64,000 bases of DNA from Bacillus sp. 522_BSPC (GCF_001076885.1 NZ_JVDT01000149.1:1-64000); one strand, 5' to 3'. Numbered from the stretch's first letter, positions 47,452 to 57,996 are shown. Notes: generated by a model not told the origin, from the sequence alone. Program-made: numbers and translations.

Positions 47452-48678
47452 TTGCAAACTGCTGAATACGTACAAGGGAAAAAGCAACAAGAGTTGACGG
47501 TTTATCGGATTTTATTTGCGATAAGTTTAGGGCATTTTTTAAATGATTGTATGCAATCTGTTGTGCCTGCTTTATTTCCGGTTATCCAACAATCAATGGC
47601 GTTAAATTATACGCAAATTGGCTGGATTGCCTTTACATTGAATATCACTTCATCCATTTTGCAGCCAGTATTTGGCGTGCTTGCAGATAAAAAGCCTGCA
47701 CCATATCTATTGCCAATTGCGATGTTTTCAAGCTTAATCGGGATGCTCGGGCTTTCCCTTGCTCCTAATTTTTATCTTGTCTTATTATCGGTATTATTTA
47801 TCGGGTTTGGTTCCGCCATTTTTCATCCAGAAGGTTCACGAGTTTCCTATATGGCGGCTGGTCCCAAAAGAGGCCTTGCACAATCCATTTATCAAGTAGG
47901 TGGAAATGCTGGTCAGTCTTTAGCACCAGTATTTACAGCTGTTATCTTTGTTCGTACAGGCCAATTCGGGACTATTTGGTTTACACTTTTAGCAACTTTA
48001 GGCATGATCGTGTTATTCCAAGTGTCAAATTGGTATAAAAAAGAATTATATAGTAGAAACCCACAAAAAAAACAGCAGGCCAAACGCGAATTTATTGTAA
48101 ATAAAGAAATTATTGTTGCTATATGCTTACTAATTTTTCTTGTATTTGCTCGGTCGTGGTATGGAGCTGGAATCAGTAATTTTCTCCATTTTTATTTAAT
48201 CGAAAAGTTTGGACTAAGTATTGAAAATGCGCAAATTTTTGTTTTTATATTTTTACTTGCTGGTGTAATTGGAACTTTTTTAGGTGGACCGCTAGCAGAT
48301 CGTTTTGGTAAAAGAACCATTCTTCTATTTTCATTAGTTGGTTCTGCTCCATTTGCACTGCTTTTGCCACATATGCCTTTTTGGCTGATTGGACCTTTAT
48401 TGTTTATTATCGGATTTATATTACAGTCTAGCTTTAGTGTGACTGTTGTTTATGCACAAGAGCTGCTTCCCGGCATGATTGGCCTAGTATCAGGGTTAAT
48501 TGTAGGTTTAGCATTTGGAATGGGGGCTCTAGGTGGAGTGATTTTCGGAGTGATAGGAGATACGTTTAGTTTACAAGCCATTATGATTATCTGTAGTTTG
48601 CTGCCGCTGCTAGGAATATTAACTTATTTATTGCCGAGTGATAAACGTGTTACGGAAATTCATTCTGCTTTAAAATAA
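47452..48678 (+). CDS. MFS exporter, fosmidomycin-resistance (Fsr) family
   Basis: A 408-residue major facilitator with 12 predicted membrane helices. The first helix segment LGHFLNDCMQSVVPALFPVI and the GFGSAIFHPEGSRVSY stretch are characteristic of the Fsr branch. These proteins export fosmidomycin in E. coli; the natural substrate is open. The TTG start follows AAAGAAGGG. It stands alone between two terminators and is not part of this locus in B. subtilis, which suggests a gained or relocated gene. Confidence 0.85.
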   Translation: MQTAEYVQGKKQQELTVYRILFAISLGHFLNDCMQSVVPALFPVIQQSMALNYTQIGWIAFTLNITSSILQPVFGVLADKKPAPYLLPIAMFSSLIGMLGLSLAPNFYLVLLSVLFIGFGSAIFHPEGSRVSYMAAGPKRGLAQSIYQVGGNAGQSLAPVFTAVIFVRTGQFGTIWFTLLATLGMIVLFQVSNWYKKELYSRNPQKKQQAKREFIVNKEIIVAICLLIFLVFARSWYGAGISNFLHFYLIEKFGLSIENAQIFVFIFLLAGVIGTFLGGPLADRFGKRTILLFSLVGSAPFALLLPHMPFWLIGPLLFIIGFILQSSFSVTVVYAQELLPGMIGLVSGLIVGLAFGMGALGGVIFGVIGDTFSLQAIMIICSLLPLLGILTYLLPSDKRVTEIHSALK

Positions 48679-48718
48679 GCAACCTTTTTCGTTAAATGGA
48701 GGTATGTATGAAATTTAT

Positions 48719-48785
48719 AAAAAAATGTATTCCTTTTTGCATTTACCTTTGAAAAAAGAAATGCGAAAAGAATACATTTTTTTTT
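48719..48785. terminator. Large bidirectional terminator
   Basis: Arms of more than 20 bases with small interruptions (ATGTATTC...GCATTT with AAATGC...GAATACAT) are flanked by A and T runs. It separates the convergent MFS and YitT genes. A 14-codon frame with GGAGGT upstream (48710) overlaps it and is considered fortuitous. Confidence 0.85.
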
Positions 48786-48787
48786 GG

Positions 48788-49669
48788 TTATTTTTCGAGT
48801 GGTTGTTTATACTCATCCAAAGTAAAGCCTTCTCCCATTACATCATGCACGACACTTACGGATACAAAAGCATGTGGATCAATGCTTGTGATGATACTTT
48901 TTAAGCGAACAATTTCTGTTTTCGCTACAACACAATATAGTACTTCTCGATCTTGTTTTGTGAAAGAACCATGACCTTTTAATACCGTGACACCACGATC
49001 CATTTCAAGCATTATTTTATTGGCAATCTCAGTATTTGAGTCAGAAATAATCATTGCTCCCCTTGCGGCATATGCCCCTTCTTGAAGAAAGTCAATAACT
49101 CTGGTCCCAACAAAAACGGCAACTAATGTATACATTGCTTCCCTATAGGATAAGTAGGTCAAAAGGGACAGGGTAATGACACAAAAGTCAAAAACGAACA
49201 TGGTCTTTCCCATACTCCATCCATAATATTTAAAGCCTAATCTAGCAATAATATCTACGCCACCTGTAGTCCCACCATAACGGAAGATGATTCCTAAGCC
49301 TACACCGATAAATGTACCAGCAAATAATGCAGCCAAAGTTAGATCCTCTGTTAGAGGAATTTCTAATTGAATCCTTGGAAGCTGGAAAAACCAAAGGAAA
49401 ATCGATACCGCTACCGTTCCGATGATAGTATAAATGAATACATTCTTCCCTAATAGCTTCCATCCAATCAGAAATAAGGGGATATTAAGCAGTAGATTTG
49501 TTATGGAAGGATCCCAATTCCATAATGCATATAATAGAAGGGTAATACCGGTAAAACCACCTTCAGCCAAATTATTTTGCATATTAAAATGAACAATTCC
49601 AAAGGAAAAAATGGCAGATCCTAATAGAATAAATAAGACATTTTTAATTTTGATACCTTTAAACATCAA
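48788..49669 (-). CDS. ypjC: YitT-family membrane protein (YpjC)
   Basis: A 293-residue protein with about five or six membrane helices (1-200) and a C-terminal DUF2179 domain (about 205-285). The YitT_membrane motifs GGFTGITLLL and RYGGTTGGVDIIAR are clear. The soluble DUF2179 part is GlnB-like in fold and may bind a ligand. The function is unknown. It is on the minus strand between ypjB-side genes and ypjD, as in B. subtilis. Confidence 0.87.
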   Translation of the reverse strand: MMFKGIKIKNVLFILLGSAIFSFGIVHFNMQNNLAEGGFTGITLLLYALWNWDPSITNLLLNIPLFLIGWKLLGKNVFIYTIIGTVAVSIFLWFFQLPRIQLEIPLTEDLTLAALFAGTFIGVGLGIIFRYGGTTGGVDIIARLGFKYYGWSMGKTMFVFDFCVITLSLLTYLSYREAMYTLVAVFVGTRVIDFLQEGAYAARGAMIISDSNTEIANKIMLEMDRGVTVLKGHGSFTKQDREVLYCVVAKTEIVRLKSIITSIDPHAFVSVSVVHDVMGEGFTLDEYKQPLEK

Positions 49670-49908
49670 CTCAGCCTACTTTCTCTATGTACAATTACAT
49701 TGCTATTAGCGTATCCATTATATCGAATCACATTCAGATGGGCAATGGAGGAGAAAAAATTCAAGAAAGAATAACAAACAGAAAACGAGTAAAAGTTTAA
49801 TACTTGTTAAATCTAAGCATATCTTCGTTAAAAATGTTTGTAAAAATGGAGCAGATTAGCTAACATGGAATTGGATAAGATTACTTATTGACGTAAGAGG
49901 TGTCTATA

Positions 49909-50238
49909 TTGAATCGAGAAAAAACAGTAAAAGATATACAAAGAGAAGTTGATGAATACATTGGTCAATTTAAAGAGGGCTACTTTAGTCCGTTAGCAAT
50001 GCTTGCTCGTCTTACCGAGGAGCTAGGAGAATTAGCAAGAGAAGTAAATCACTACTATGGAGAGAAGCCCAAAAAAGAGTCAGAGACGGAAAAGGAAATT
50101 ACCGACGAGATTGGTGATATGCTATTTGTATTAACCTGTCTAGCGAATTCTCTAAATATTGATTTGGAGGAAGCGCATGATCGTGTCATGCATAAATTTA
50201 ATACACGAGATAAAGACAGATGGACAAGAAAAGACTAA
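49909..50238 (+). CDS. ypjD: MazG-like nucleotide pyrophosphohydrolase (YpjD)
   Basis: A 109-residue all-helical NTP pyrophosphatase of the MazG/dUTPase superfamily. The metal-binding pattern EExxE...ExxD is seen as LTEELGELAREV and EITDEIGDMLFVL. It probably cleans up non-canonical nucleotides. TTG 49909 is chosen because AAGAGGTG lies six bases upstream; GTG 49900 lies within that site. It heads a run of tightly spaced genes to cca and birA. Confidence 0.92.
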   Translation: MNREKTVKDIQREVDEYIGQFKEGYFSPLAMLARLTEELGELAREVNHYYGEKPKKESETEKEITDEIGDMLFVLTCLANSLNIDLEEAHDRVMHKFNTRDKDRWTRKD

Positions 50239-50269
50239 AGAAAATACATAAAAGTAAGGAGATTATACA

Positions 50270-51070
50270 TTGAATAAAGTAAAAATCGTAATAGCTGGCC
50301 CAAGAGGTAGAATGGGAAAAGAAGCTGTGTATTTAACAGGAAGAACAGAGCAATTTGAGCTTGTTGCTGTTTTAGATCATAAACATGAAGGGAAAAGCTT
50401 AAAAGAGATTGAAGGCTTTTCTTCCTATGATGTCCCAATTTATACGGATATTGAAGCTTGTTTACAAACAGAAAAGCCAGATGTACTCATTGATTTGACT
50501 ACACCTGAATTTGGTATGCATCATGCGAAAACAGCTCTAAGCTATGGCGTTAGACCAGTAGTTGGAACAACCGGTTTTACAAAGGAAAACTTGGAAGAGT
50601 TAGAAGGATTATGTGAAGAAATGAACCGCGGCTGTATTATTGCTCCAAACTTCGCTTTAGGTGCTGTTTTAATGATGAAATTTTCTAAAATGGCAGCACG
50701 ATACTTTGCAGATGTAGAGATTATGGAAATGCATCATGATCAAAAGCTAGATGCACCATCAGGTACCGCAGTGAAAACAGCAGAACTTATTGCTGAAGTA
50801 CGAGAAAGTAAAAAACAGGGACATCCAGATGAGAAGGAAACAATACAAGGAGCTAGAGGAGCTGACTTTGATGGTATGCGCATCCATTCTACTAGGTTAC
50901 CAGGTTTAATTGCTCATCAACAAGTAATGTTCGGAGCAGAAGGAGAATCCTTAACAATTAGACATGATTCCTATAATCGTACATCATTTATGTCAGGCGT
51001 TAAATTTGCAGTAGAAGAGGTATTAAAAATTAATGTACTGATCTATGGCTTAGAAAATATTATGGAATAG
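50270..51070 (+). CDS. dapB: 4-hydroxy-tetrahydrodipicolinate reductase
   Basis: It reduces HTPA in the lysine and diaminopimelate pathway, which also feeds dipicolinate in spores. The 266-residue protein has the nucleotide motif GPRGRMG near 10, [17 protein letters not shown], and the catalytic [13 protein letters not shown]. The TTG start follows AAGGAG. It lies 31 bases after ypjD and 13 before mgsA. Confidence 0.96.
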   Translation: MNKVKIVIAGPRGRMGKEAVYLTGRTEQFELVAVLDHKHEGKSLKEIEGFSSYDVPIYTDIEACLQTEKPDVLIDLTTPEFGMHHAKTALSYGVRPVVGTTGFTKENLEELEGLCEEMNRGCIIAPNFALGAVLMMKFSKMAARYFADVEIMEMHHDQKLDAPSGTAVKTAELIAEVRESKKQGHPDEKETIQGARGADFDGMRIHSTRLPGLIAHQQVMFGAEGESLTIRHDSYNRTSFMSGVKFAVEEVLKINVLIYGLENIME

Positions 51071-51083
51071 GAGTGGAATAAGG

Positions 51084-51518
51084 ATGAACATTGCATTAAT
51101 TGCTCATGATAAAAAGAAAAATGATATGGTAGCTTTTGTTGTTGCCTATAAAAAGATATTTGAAAAGCATGCTTTATATGCAACAGGAACAACAGGTGCA
51201 AGAATTCAGGAAGCAACCGGATTAGAAGTACATCGTTTTCATTCAGGACCGCTCGGAGGAGATCAAGAAATAGGTTCATACATTGCTAATAATGATATGG
51301 ACATGGTGTTTTTCTTCCGAGATCCATTAACAGCACAGCCACATGAACCAGATGTAACAGCATTAATCCGCTTATGTGATGTTTATTCTGTCCCTCTTGC
51401 AACAAATATGGGAACCGGAGAAGTATTAATTAGAGGACTCGAGCAAGGCGATATAGATTGGAGAAAAATAGTTCATGGAAAGACAGAACCAGTGGCAAAA
51501 AAACTCGAAGATAACTAA
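51084..51518 (+). CDS. mgsA: Methylglyoxal synthase
   Basis: It converts dihydroxyacetone phosphate to methylglyoxal as a glycolytic bypass under phosphate limitation. The 144-residue protein has AHDKKK, the phosphate-binding ATGTTGARI and the [10 protein letters not shown] motif, whose Asp is catalytic; HEPDV follows. In B. subtilis it is next to the bacillithiol genes, and bacillithiol helps detoxify methylglyoxal. Its 3' end overlaps bshB1 by 44 bases. Confidence 0.96.
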   Translation: MNIALIAHDKKKNDMVAFVVAYKKIFEKHALYATGTTGARIQEATGLEVHRFHSGPLGGDQEIGSYIANNDMDMVFFFRDPLTAQPHEPDVTALIRLCDVYSVPLATNMGTGEVLIRGLEQGDIDWRKIVHGKTEPVAKKLEDN

Positions 51519-52218
51519 TATAGATATACTTGCTTTTGGTGCACATGCAGATGATGTGGAAATCGGCATGGGTGCAACAATCGCTAAATATGCAGCATCA
51601 GGGAAAAAAATAGTCATTTGTGATTTGACAGAAAGCGACCTTTCTTCAAATGGAACGGTTGAAAGACGTAAACAAGAAGCAAAGGAAGCTGGAAAAGTGT
51701 TGGGGCTTTTCGATAGAATAACCTTAGATTTTCCTGATAGAGGTTTATATGTGGAGGAGAAAGCCATTCAAAAGGTAGTAGAGGTAATTCGCTCCTACAA
51801 ACCTAAGCTAGTTTTCTCCCCTTATTGGGAAGACCGGCATCCGGATCATGGGAACTGTACAAAAATCGTGAAAGAAGCGGTTTTTTCAGCAGGCATTCGT
51901 AATTATCACGCTAATAACACAGATCCACATAAAGTTCAAAATGTATACTATTATATGATAAATGGTTTTCATAAACCAGATTTTGTGATTGATACAAGTG
52001 AGTTTATGAAACATAAAGAAGCAAGTTTAAATTGTTATCAAAGCCAATTTGTTAAAGGGAAAGACAGTGTAGACACTCCGTTAACAAATGGCTATATTGA
52101 CACCATCGAGGCAAGAGAAAAACTTTTTGGAAAAGAAGTCGGCGTAACCTATGCGGAAGGCTTTATTAAATCAAAGCCAATATTATTAAATCAAGATTTA
52201 TTAGGTGGAGACATATGA
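51475..52218 (+). CDS. bshB1: Bacillithiol deacetylase BshB1
   Basis: It removes the acetyl group from GlcNAc-malate in bacillithiol synthesis. The 247-residue zinc-dependent LmbE-type enzyme has AHADDVEIG (zinc ligands His, Asp) near 24, and DRHPDHGN with the further ligand His. No start codon exists in frame after ATG 51475 and before the conserved core, so the 44-base overlap with mgsA seems real, giving about ten extra N-terminal residues relative to B. subtilis. The ribosome site is poor (GGAGA about 10 away), hence coupling to mgsA is likely. Confidence 0.93.
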   Translation: MERQNQWQKNSKITNIDILAFGAHADDVEIGMGATIAKYAASGKKIVICDLTESDLSSNGTVERRKQEAKEAGKVLGLFDRITLDFPDRGLYVEEKAIQKVVEVIRSYKPKLVFSPYWEDRHPDHGNCTKIVKEAVFSAGIRNYHANNTDPHKVQNVYYYMINGFHKPDFVIDTSEFMKHKEASLNCYQSQFVKGKDSVDTPLTNGYIDTIEAREKLFGKEVGVTYAEGFIKSKPILLNQDLLGGDI

Positions 52219-53369
52219 AAAAATTAAAAATTGGCATTACCTGCTATCCAACTGTTGGTGGTTCAGGTGTTATTGCAACAGAATTAGGGAAAATGCTGGC
52301 GGAGAGAGGACATGAAATACACTTTATCTCCTCGAGCATACCATTTCGGTTAAATAAAATGTATCCAAACATTTACTATCATCAAGTAGAAGTAAATCAA
52401 TATGCTGTTTTTCAATATCCACCATATGATTTAGCACTGAGTAGTAAAATGGCAGAAGTTATTAATCGAGAAGAATTAGATTTGCTTCATGTACACTATG
52501 CAATTCCTCACGCTGTTTGTGCCATATTAGCAAAACAAATGAGCAATAGAGATGTAAAGATAGTGACAACTCTACACGGTACAGATATCACCGTATTAGG
52601 GTATGATCCTTCACTAGCAACAGGCATTCGGTTCGGGATTGAAAAATCAGACCTTGTAACAGCTGTTTCGAATTCTTTAATTGCCCAAACGCATGAAGTA
52701 ATTGAACCAAATAAAGAAATTGTCCCTGTTTATAATTTTATTGATGAAAGAGTGTATCGTAAGGTAGATGCTAGTCATTTGAAAAAAGAATTGGCTATTT
52801 CAATGAATGAAAAAGTCATCATACATGTATCTAATTTTAGAGGAGTTAAAAGAGTAACGGATGTCGTCAAAGCATTTAAACGAATTTCAGATCAAATTCC
52901 ATCAAGACTACTGCTTGTTGGAGATGGTCCTGAAATGTCTAAAGTAACAAAACTGGTGGATGAACTGCAATTAAGAGAGAAAGTTTTGTTCCTTGGAAAA
53001 CAAGAAAATCTAGAGGAGCTGTATTCGCTAAGTGACTTAATGCTACTTCTTTCTGAAAAAGAAAGCTTTGGCTTAGTAGCATTAGAGGCGATGGCATGTG
53101 GAGTGCCGGTTATAGGAACGAATGTCGGCGGCATTCCAGAAGTAATCGTTCCAAATGAGACTGGTTTTATTTGTGAACTAGGTGATGTAGAGGATATTGC
53201 TAAGCATTCGGTAAATCTTTTATCAGATAGTAAAAAACATGCTAGATTCTCTAAAAATTCTCTTTCAAGAGTAAGAGATTATTTCCGTGCAGATATTATT
53301 GTTGACCAATATGTGGAGATTTATAAATCAATTCTAGAAACTGGTGGAACGAATGATCAAGCCTTTTAA
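52215..53369 (+). CDS. bshA: Bacillithiol glycosyltransferase BshA
   Basis: It transfers GlcNAc from UDP-GlcNAc to L-malate, the first bacillithiol step. The 384-residue GT4/GT-B enzyme has [11 protein letters not shown] near 14 and HVHYAIPHA. The C-terminal nucleotide site carries [20 protein letters not shown]. It overlaps bshB1 by four bases and cca by 17. The third gene, bshC, is not in the window and is usually elsewhere. Confidence 0.95.
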   Translation: MKKLKIGITCYPTVGGSGVIATELGKMLAERGHEIHFISSSIPFRLNKMYPNIYYHQVEVNQYAVFQYPPYDLALSSKMAEVINREELDLLHVHYAIPHAVCAILAKQMSNRDVKIVTTLHGTDITVLGYDPSLATGIRFGIEKSDLVTAVSNSLIAQTHEVIEPNKEIVPVYNFIDERVYRKVDASHLKKELAISMNEKVIIHVSNFRGVKRVTDVVKAFKRISDQIPSRLLLVGDGPEMSKVTKLVDELQLREKVLFLGKQENLEELYSLSDLMLLLSEKESFGLVALEAMACGVPVIGTNVGGIPEVIVPNETGFICELGDVEDIAKHSVNLLSDSKKHARFSKNSLSRVRDYFRADIIVDQYVEIYKSILETGGTNDQAF

Positions 53370-54573
53370 TGACGCTATTCCCATAATGGAGAGAATTGAG
53401 AGTGCAGGCTTCGAAGCTTATTTTGTTGGGGGAGCAGTTAGAGATTATCTATTAAACAAACAAATTAATGATATAGATATTGCTACCTCCGCAACACCTG
53501 ATGAAATTAAAACGATATTTTCCCATACTATCGATGTTGGAATTGCACACGGAACAGTAATGGTAGTATGGAAAAATCATACATACGAAATAACGACCTT
53601 TCGAACCGAATCTACTTATGTTGATTATCGAAGACCAGAAAAGGTGTTGTTTGTTCGCGAATTAAAAGAAGATTTAAAACGTCGGGATTTTACGATAAAT
53701 GCGATAGCGATGAATAAAGAAGGACGTATTATTGATTTTTTTAATAGCCAGGAAGCTTTAAGACAGAAGGAAATTAAAACAGTTGGTAATGCGAATGAGC
53801 GGTTTCAGGAAGATGCATTAAGAATCATGCGAGGGATTCGATTCGTTAGTACCTTAGGCTTTCAGTTGGAGGAGGAGACGTTAATAGGCATTATCAAAAA
53901 TAAGCATCTTCTTTCTAAGATAGCAGTGGAGAGAATTACTACTGAATTTGAAAAGCTTTTACAGGGGAAATGGTGTTCTGATGCTCTAGCTATATTGCTT
54001 GAAACAAAGATGTATACATTTTTGCCGATGCTTGCATCTAGTAAAGAAGGGCTCACTAAGTTTGTGAATATCTCTCTGTCTCAGCTTGATTTACTTGAAA
54101 AATGGGCTGTTTTATTATTATTATCCATTGAAATAAAAGAAAAACAGCAAATAGAATCATTTTTGCGTGCTTGGAAGCTACCAGTTAAACAAATACGGCA
54201 TATCCAAAAAATAATCTATTGGTTTTTAGAAAGAGAGAAAATGGTCACCTGGACTAATCATTCGCTTTATTTTGCTACAATATCTATCGCAGTTAGTACG
54301 GAGAAAATATATCAGCTTCTAAAAAATCAAGAAATTAATCCAAATATCTCTCTATTAGAAGAACAATATAGAAAGCTGCCAATCAAAAAAAAGGAAGAGC
54401 TGGCTATTAGCGGAAATGACCTTTTATTATGGACGAAAAAACAAGCAGGACCATGGATAAAAGAGATGCTTTCCCTTGTTGAAACAAAAGTAGTGGAACG
54501 GAAAATTAAAAATGATAAGAAAGTAATAAAGGAGTGGCTAAGAGAATGTCATCAGATATCAGAAAAGGACTAA
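53353..54573 (+). CDS. cca: CCA tRNA nucleotidyltransferase
   Basis: It adds or repairs the 3' CCA of tRNAs. The 406-residue class II enzyme has GGAVRDYLL near 26, the metal-binding DIDIATSA, and [11 protein letters not shown]; the [16 protein letters not shown] template motif follows. The C-terminal half is helical. ATG 53353 is chosen because GGTGG lies five bases upstream; GTG 53344 is possible. It overlaps bshA upstream and birA downstream, so translation through the block is coupled. Confidence 0.94.
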   Translation: MIKPFNDAIPIMERIESAGFEAYFVGGAVRDYLLNKQINDIDIATSATPDEIKTIFSHTIDVGIAHGTVMVVWKNHTYEITTFRTESTYVDYRRPEKVLFVRELKEDLKRRDFTINAIAMNKEGRIIDFFNSQEALRQKEIKTVGNANERFQEDALRIMRGIRFVSTLGFQLEEETLIGIIKNKHLLSKIAVERITTEFEKLLQGKWCSDALAILLETKMYTFLPMLASSKEGLTKFVNISLSQLDLLEKWAVLLLLSIEIKEKQQIESFLRAWKLPVKQIRHIQKIIYWFLEREKMVTWTNHSLYFATISIAVSTEKIYQLLKNQEINPNISLLEEQYRKLPIKKKEELAISGNDLLLWTKKQAGPWIKEMLSLVETKVVERKIKNDKKVIKEWLRECHQISEKD

Positions 54574-55529
54574 TTGAGGCTTTTACTAATAACCCGAATC
54601 AGTATTTATCTGGTGAATCGCTTGCTAAGCTTTTAGGATGTTCCCGTACAGCAATTTGGAAGCACATCGAAGCACTAAGACAAGACGGCTTTATCCTTGA
54701 AGCAGTCCGAAAAAAGGGTTATCGAATCATTAGCTCACCAGAGAAAATCGTTCCTGATAATATTTTGTTTGGTTTAAATACCTCCTATATTGGCAGGAAT
54801 ATTCATTTTGAAGAAACGGTGGATTCTACCCAGAATATTGCCCAAAAGCTTGCCTTGGAAGGGGCTGTAGAAGGCACTTTAGTTGTAGCAGAAGAGCAGA
54901 TTGGCGGCAGGGGCAGATTAGAAAGAAAATGGCAATCTCCTAAATATAAAGGAATATGGATGAGTCTTATTTTAAAGCCGGCTATTCCGATTATGAAAAC
55001 ACCGCAATTGACATTGCTTATTGCAGTAGCGGTTGTTCAGGGAATACAGGATGTTACTGGAGTACAAGCTGATATCAAATGGCCAAATGATTTATTAGTG
55101 AATGGTAAAAAATTGACAGGAATTCTAACAGAAATGCAGGCTGATAGTGACAGGGTGCATTCGTTAATCATTGGAATCGGTATAAATGTAAATCAGCAGC
55201 TTGAAGATTTTGAAGAAGAGCTGCAGTCCAGTGCCACTTCTATCTATCTTGAAACAAAGACAAGTTGGGATCGAGCAATCATTATCCAAGGCATTATGAA
55301 GCAAATAGAAAAACTATATCTTCTTTACTTAGAAAAAGGCTTTTATCCAATAAAACTATTATGGGAAAGCTATTCCATTAGTTTAGGGCAAAAGGTTAGA
55401 GCAAATACGTTAAATGGAAGTATCTTTGGACTGGCTAAAGGAATTACAGACGATGGGGTGTTACTGCTTGAAGATGATCAAGGAGAAGTACATTCCATTT
55501 ATTCAGCGGATATTTTAATGGAAACGTAA
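54546..55529 (+). CDS. birA: Biotin operon repressor / biotin protein ligase
   Basis: It attaches biotin to carboxylases and, as biotinyl-AMP complex, represses biotin genes. The 327-residue protein has an N-terminal winged helix-turn-helix (LAKLLGCSRTAIWKHI, about 20-40), so it is the regulatory group II form. The catalytic domain has GRGRLERKW and the KWPNDLLV segment; an SH3-like C-terminal domain follows. ATG 54546 follows AAGGAGTG; it overlaps cca by 28 bases. Confidence 0.95.
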   Translation: MSSDIRKGLIEAFTNNPNQYLSGESLAKLLGCSRTAIWKHIEALRQDGFILEAVRKKGYRIISSPEKIVPDNILFGLNTSYIGRNIHFEETVDSTQNIAQKLALEGAVEGTLVVAEEQIGGRGRLERKWQSPKYKGIWMSLILKPAIPIMKTPQLTLLIAVAVVQGIQDVTGVQADIKWPNDLLVNGKKLTGILTEMQADSDRVHSLIIGIGINVNQQLEDFEEELQSSATSIYLETKTSWDRAIIIQGIMKQIEKLYLLYLEKGFYPIKLLWESYSISLGQKVRANTLNGSIFGLAKGITDDGVLLLEDDQGEVHSIYSADILMET

Positions 55530-55557
55530 ATTGCCCATAGTCATCCCTTAGCTGGTT

Positions 55558-55566
55558 TGTTATAAT
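55558..55566 (+). promoter_or_regulatory. Extended -10 promoter of the pan operon
   Basis: TG, one base, then a perfect TATAAT (55561-55566). No good -35 is seen, as is common for extended -10 promoters. Transcription would begin near 55573. Confidence 0.5.
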
Positions 55567-55572
55567 TCATTT

Positions 55573-55692
55573 GTCGGGCAGTATCTTAATGAACTGCACC
55601 ATTGTTTTTAATGTGCAACAACCATAATTATATCTGCCTAGATCCATATTTGGACAAGGACAGAGGGATGAAAAATCGAAACATAAAGACAA
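55573..55692 (+). ncRNA. Structured panBCD leader (possible pan motif)
   Basis: The leader folds into an outer stem GGCAG/CTGCC (about 55577 and 55641) around a hairpin TGCAC-C-ATT/AAT-GTGCA, then a small TCC/GGA hairpin. It ends at a terminator before panB. A pan RNA motif, a stem with two bulged A residues, is known upstream of panB in Bacillota; position fits, but the signature was not confirmed. Confidence 0.35.
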
Positions 55693-55721
55693 TCCTTCTA
55701 TTCTTTGTAGAAGGTTTTTTT
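55693..55721 (+). terminator. Terminator in the panB leader
   Basis: CCTTCTA and TAGAAGG with seven T lie 40 bases before panB and after the promoter, so it is placed to act as an attenuator, or to end birA. Confidence 0.75.
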
Positions 55722-55763
55722 CGTATTAAGCCATTCCCTCTTCCTATTAAAGGAGGAAAATGA

Positions 55764-56603
55764 GTGAAAACTACAACAGATTTTTTTAAAATGAAACAAA
55801 ATGCCCAAAAGATTACAATGATTACGGCATATGATTATCCTTCTGCTAAATTAGTAGAACAAGCAGGAACCGATTTAATATTGGTAGGGGATTCTTTAGG
55901 AATGGTCGTTCTTGGATATGACTCAACAGTGCCAGTTACAATGGAAGACATGATACATCATGGGAAAGCAGTAAAACGAGGGGCTAAAGATACATTTATT
56001 GTCATTGATATGCCATTTATGAGTTATCATATATCAAACCGTGAAACATTAATCAACGCTACTCGCTTAATTCAAGAAACTGGAGCAAATGCAGTGAAAT
56101 TAGAGGGTGCTGATGATGTCATCGATCAAATAAATAGTTTAACAAATGCTGGTATCCCAGTTATGGCTCATTTAGGCTTAACGCCACAGTCTGTTGGTGT
56201 TTTAGGTGGTTATAAAGTACAAGGGAAAAGCTCTGAAGAGGCTAAACTTCTTATTCAAAATGCACTGAAATGCCAAGCTGCAGGAGCTTTTGCGATAGTG
56301 CTAGAGTGTGTTCCAATGCAAGTTGCGAAAGAAGTAAGTGATCAACTGGACATACCAACAATTGGAATTGGTGCAGGAAGTGACACAGATGGCCAAGTCC
56401 TTGTATATCATGATCTCATAACATATGGTGTTGATCGAGTGGCGAAATTTGTAAAACAATATACAAACGTAAATGATCCAATTTCACTAGCGTTGGATCA
56501 ATATATATCTGAAGTAAGAATTGGAGCATTTCCTGAAATGAAGCATAGTTTTCAGATGAAAGCAGAAGAAGTAAAAAGCTTATATGGAGGAAAAAGCCAA
56601 TGA
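55764..56603 (+). CDS. panB: Ketopantoate hydroxymethyltransferase
   Basis: The first committed step to pantothenate: 2-oxoisovalerate plus methylene-tetrahydrofolate gives ketopantoate. The 279-residue enzyme has [26 protein letters not shown] with metal-ligand Asp, and [15 protein letters not shown]. The GTG start follows AAAGGAGG. It overlaps panC by four bases. Confidence 0.97.
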   Translation: MKTTTDFFKMKQNAQKITMITAYDYPSAKLVEQAGTDLILVGDSLGMVVLGYDSTVPVTMEDMIHHGKAVKRGAKDTFIVIDMPFMSYHISNRETLINATRLIQETGANAVKLEGADDVIDQINSLTNAGIPVMAHLGLTPQSVGVLGGYKVQGKSSEEAKLLIQNALKCQAAGAFAIVLECVPMQVAKEVSDQLDIPTIGIGAGSDTDGQVLVYHDLITYGVDRVAKFVKQYTNVNDPISLALDQYISEVRIGAFPEMKHSFQMKAEEVKSLYGGKSQ

Positions 56604-57445
56604 ACATCCTAAGTAATCCACATCAATTGCAGGAGATATCAACACAGTTAAAAAAAGACCAAGTATCAATTGGGTTTGTTCCAACGATGGGCTATCTTCA
56701 TGAAGGGCATCGAGCTTTGCTAAAAAAAGCAAGAGAGCAGAATGATGTAGTTATAATGAGTGTATTTGTTAACCCCCTCCAATTTGGACCTAATGAAGAT
56801 TTGGAATCTTATCCAAGAGACTTTGAGCATGATAAACAGGTCGCAATCGAAGAGGGGGTTGATTATTTATTCCATCCTTCTGAAGAAGAAATGTATCCTG
56901 AACCAATGTCTGTAATCGTAAAAGTAGAGCGACGTACAAATTGTTTGTGTGGACGTTCAAGACCTGGGCATTTTGATGGGGTTGCAACCGTTCTAACGAA
57001 GCTGTTTCATTTAGTACAGCCAACTAATGTTTATTTTGGAAAGAAAGATGCTCAGCAAGTTGCAATAGTGGATGGATTAATTGAAAACTTTCATTTCCCT
57101 ATTAATCTAGTTGCACTTAACACAGTAAGGGAAGAAGATGGTTTAGCTAAGAGTTCTAGAAATATTCGCCTTACTCCAACAGAAAGACAAGAAGCAGGTA
57201 TTCTTTATAAATCGCTAAGTTTTGCTAGAGCTGAATTAATAAAGGGGACAGACAATTTAGAAATATTGAAGAAGCATGTAGTTGAGTTGATTGAAAGGGA
57301 ATCTAGTGGAAAAGTGGACTATTTTGAAATTCTATCCTATCCCCAATTGGAGAATGTAAAGCAGTTAACGGGAGAGATTATTATTGCGATTGCCGTTCAA
57401 TTTAGTAAGGCTAGATTAATTGATAATATTATCTTTAAAATATAA
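56600..57445 (+). CDS. panC: Pantothenate synthetase
   Basis: It condenses pantoate and beta-alanine with ATP. The 281-residue protein has [10 protein letters not shown] (HIGH-like nucleotide motif), [23 protein letters not shown] and FGKKDAQQ. It is coupled to panB through an ATGA overlap. A 145-base structured spacer separates it from panD, unusual in an otherwise compact operon. Confidence 0.97.
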   Translation: MNILSNPHQLQEISTQLKKDQVSIGFVPTMGYLHEGHRALLKKAREQNDVVIMSVFVNPLQFGPNEDLESYPRDFEHDKQVAIEEGVDYLFHPSEEEMYPEPMSVIVKVERRTNCLCGRSRPGHFDGVATVLTKLFHLVQPTNVYFGKKDAQQVAIVDGLIENFHFPINLVALNTVREEDGLAKSSRNIRLTPTERQEAGILYKSLSFARAELIKGTDNLEILKKHVVELIERESSGKVDYFEILSYPQLENVKQLTGEIIIAIAVQFSKARLIDNIIFKI

Positions 57446-57590
57446 GGTTAAGACGCATAAGTATCTCCCTCTGGCTTTTTGGAGAGTTCGAGGAAGTTAG
57501 GCCCGAATGGCTCCATTAACCATCAGTGGCGAAGGAAAGAAACCAAATAGAGGTACAAAGTTTCACTTTATATTATGGAGGGTTAACCCA

Positions 57591-57974
57591 ATGTTTCGAG
57601 TAATGATGAACGGAAAAATCCATCGAGCAACAGTAACGGAAGCGAACCTAAATTATGTAGGTAGTATTACAATAGATGAAGATATATTAGATGCTGTCGG
57701 GATGGTAGCGAATGAAAAAGTTCAAATTGTTAATAATAATAATGGTGCAAGATTGGAAACTTATATAATCCCAGGGGAGAGAGGTACTGGCACTATTTGC
57801 TTAAATGGTGCAGCAGCAAGACTTGTACAAGTAGGGGATATTGTCATCATTATTTCATATTGTTATATTTCAAATGAAGAGCTACACAGTCATCAACCGA
57901 AAGTAGCAATTATGGATGAACATAATCGCATAATAAACATTCTGCATCAAGAACCAGTGAAAACAGTTATGTAA
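57591..57974 (+). CDS. panD: Aspartate 1-decarboxylase
   Basis: It makes beta-alanine for pantothenate. The 127-residue proenzyme cleaves itself between G24 and S25 (YVGSIT) to make the pyruvoyl cofactor. The [13 protein letters not shown] start and NGAAARL stretch are typical. ATG 57591 follows GGAGGG and gives the family length; an open frame upstream is not used. Confidence 0.96.
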   Translation: MFRVMMNGKIHRATVTEANLNYVGSITIDEDILDAVGMVANEKVQIVNNNNGARLETYIIPGERGTGTICLNGAAARLVQVGDIVIIISYCYISNEELHSHQPKVAIMDEHNRIINILHQEPVKTVM

Positions 57975-57996
57975 ATTACTAATGCTGATATAAATT

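Noticed and set aside
48704-48904. 66-codon plus-strand frame and a 14-codon frame at 48710
   Set aside because: Both lie in the large terminator and over the ypjC 3' end. The GGAGGT before the short frame appears fortuitous.
57507-57590. N-terminal extension of panD
   Set aside because: PanD is a 127-residue proenzyme with fixed start and a good ribosome site at 57591; the extension has no homology.
57446-57590. Known riboswitch (glycine, SAM, c-di-GMP) before panD
   Set aside because: Short stretches such as GGAGAG and CGAAGG look like glycine-aptamer pieces, but the conserved cores are not in order.
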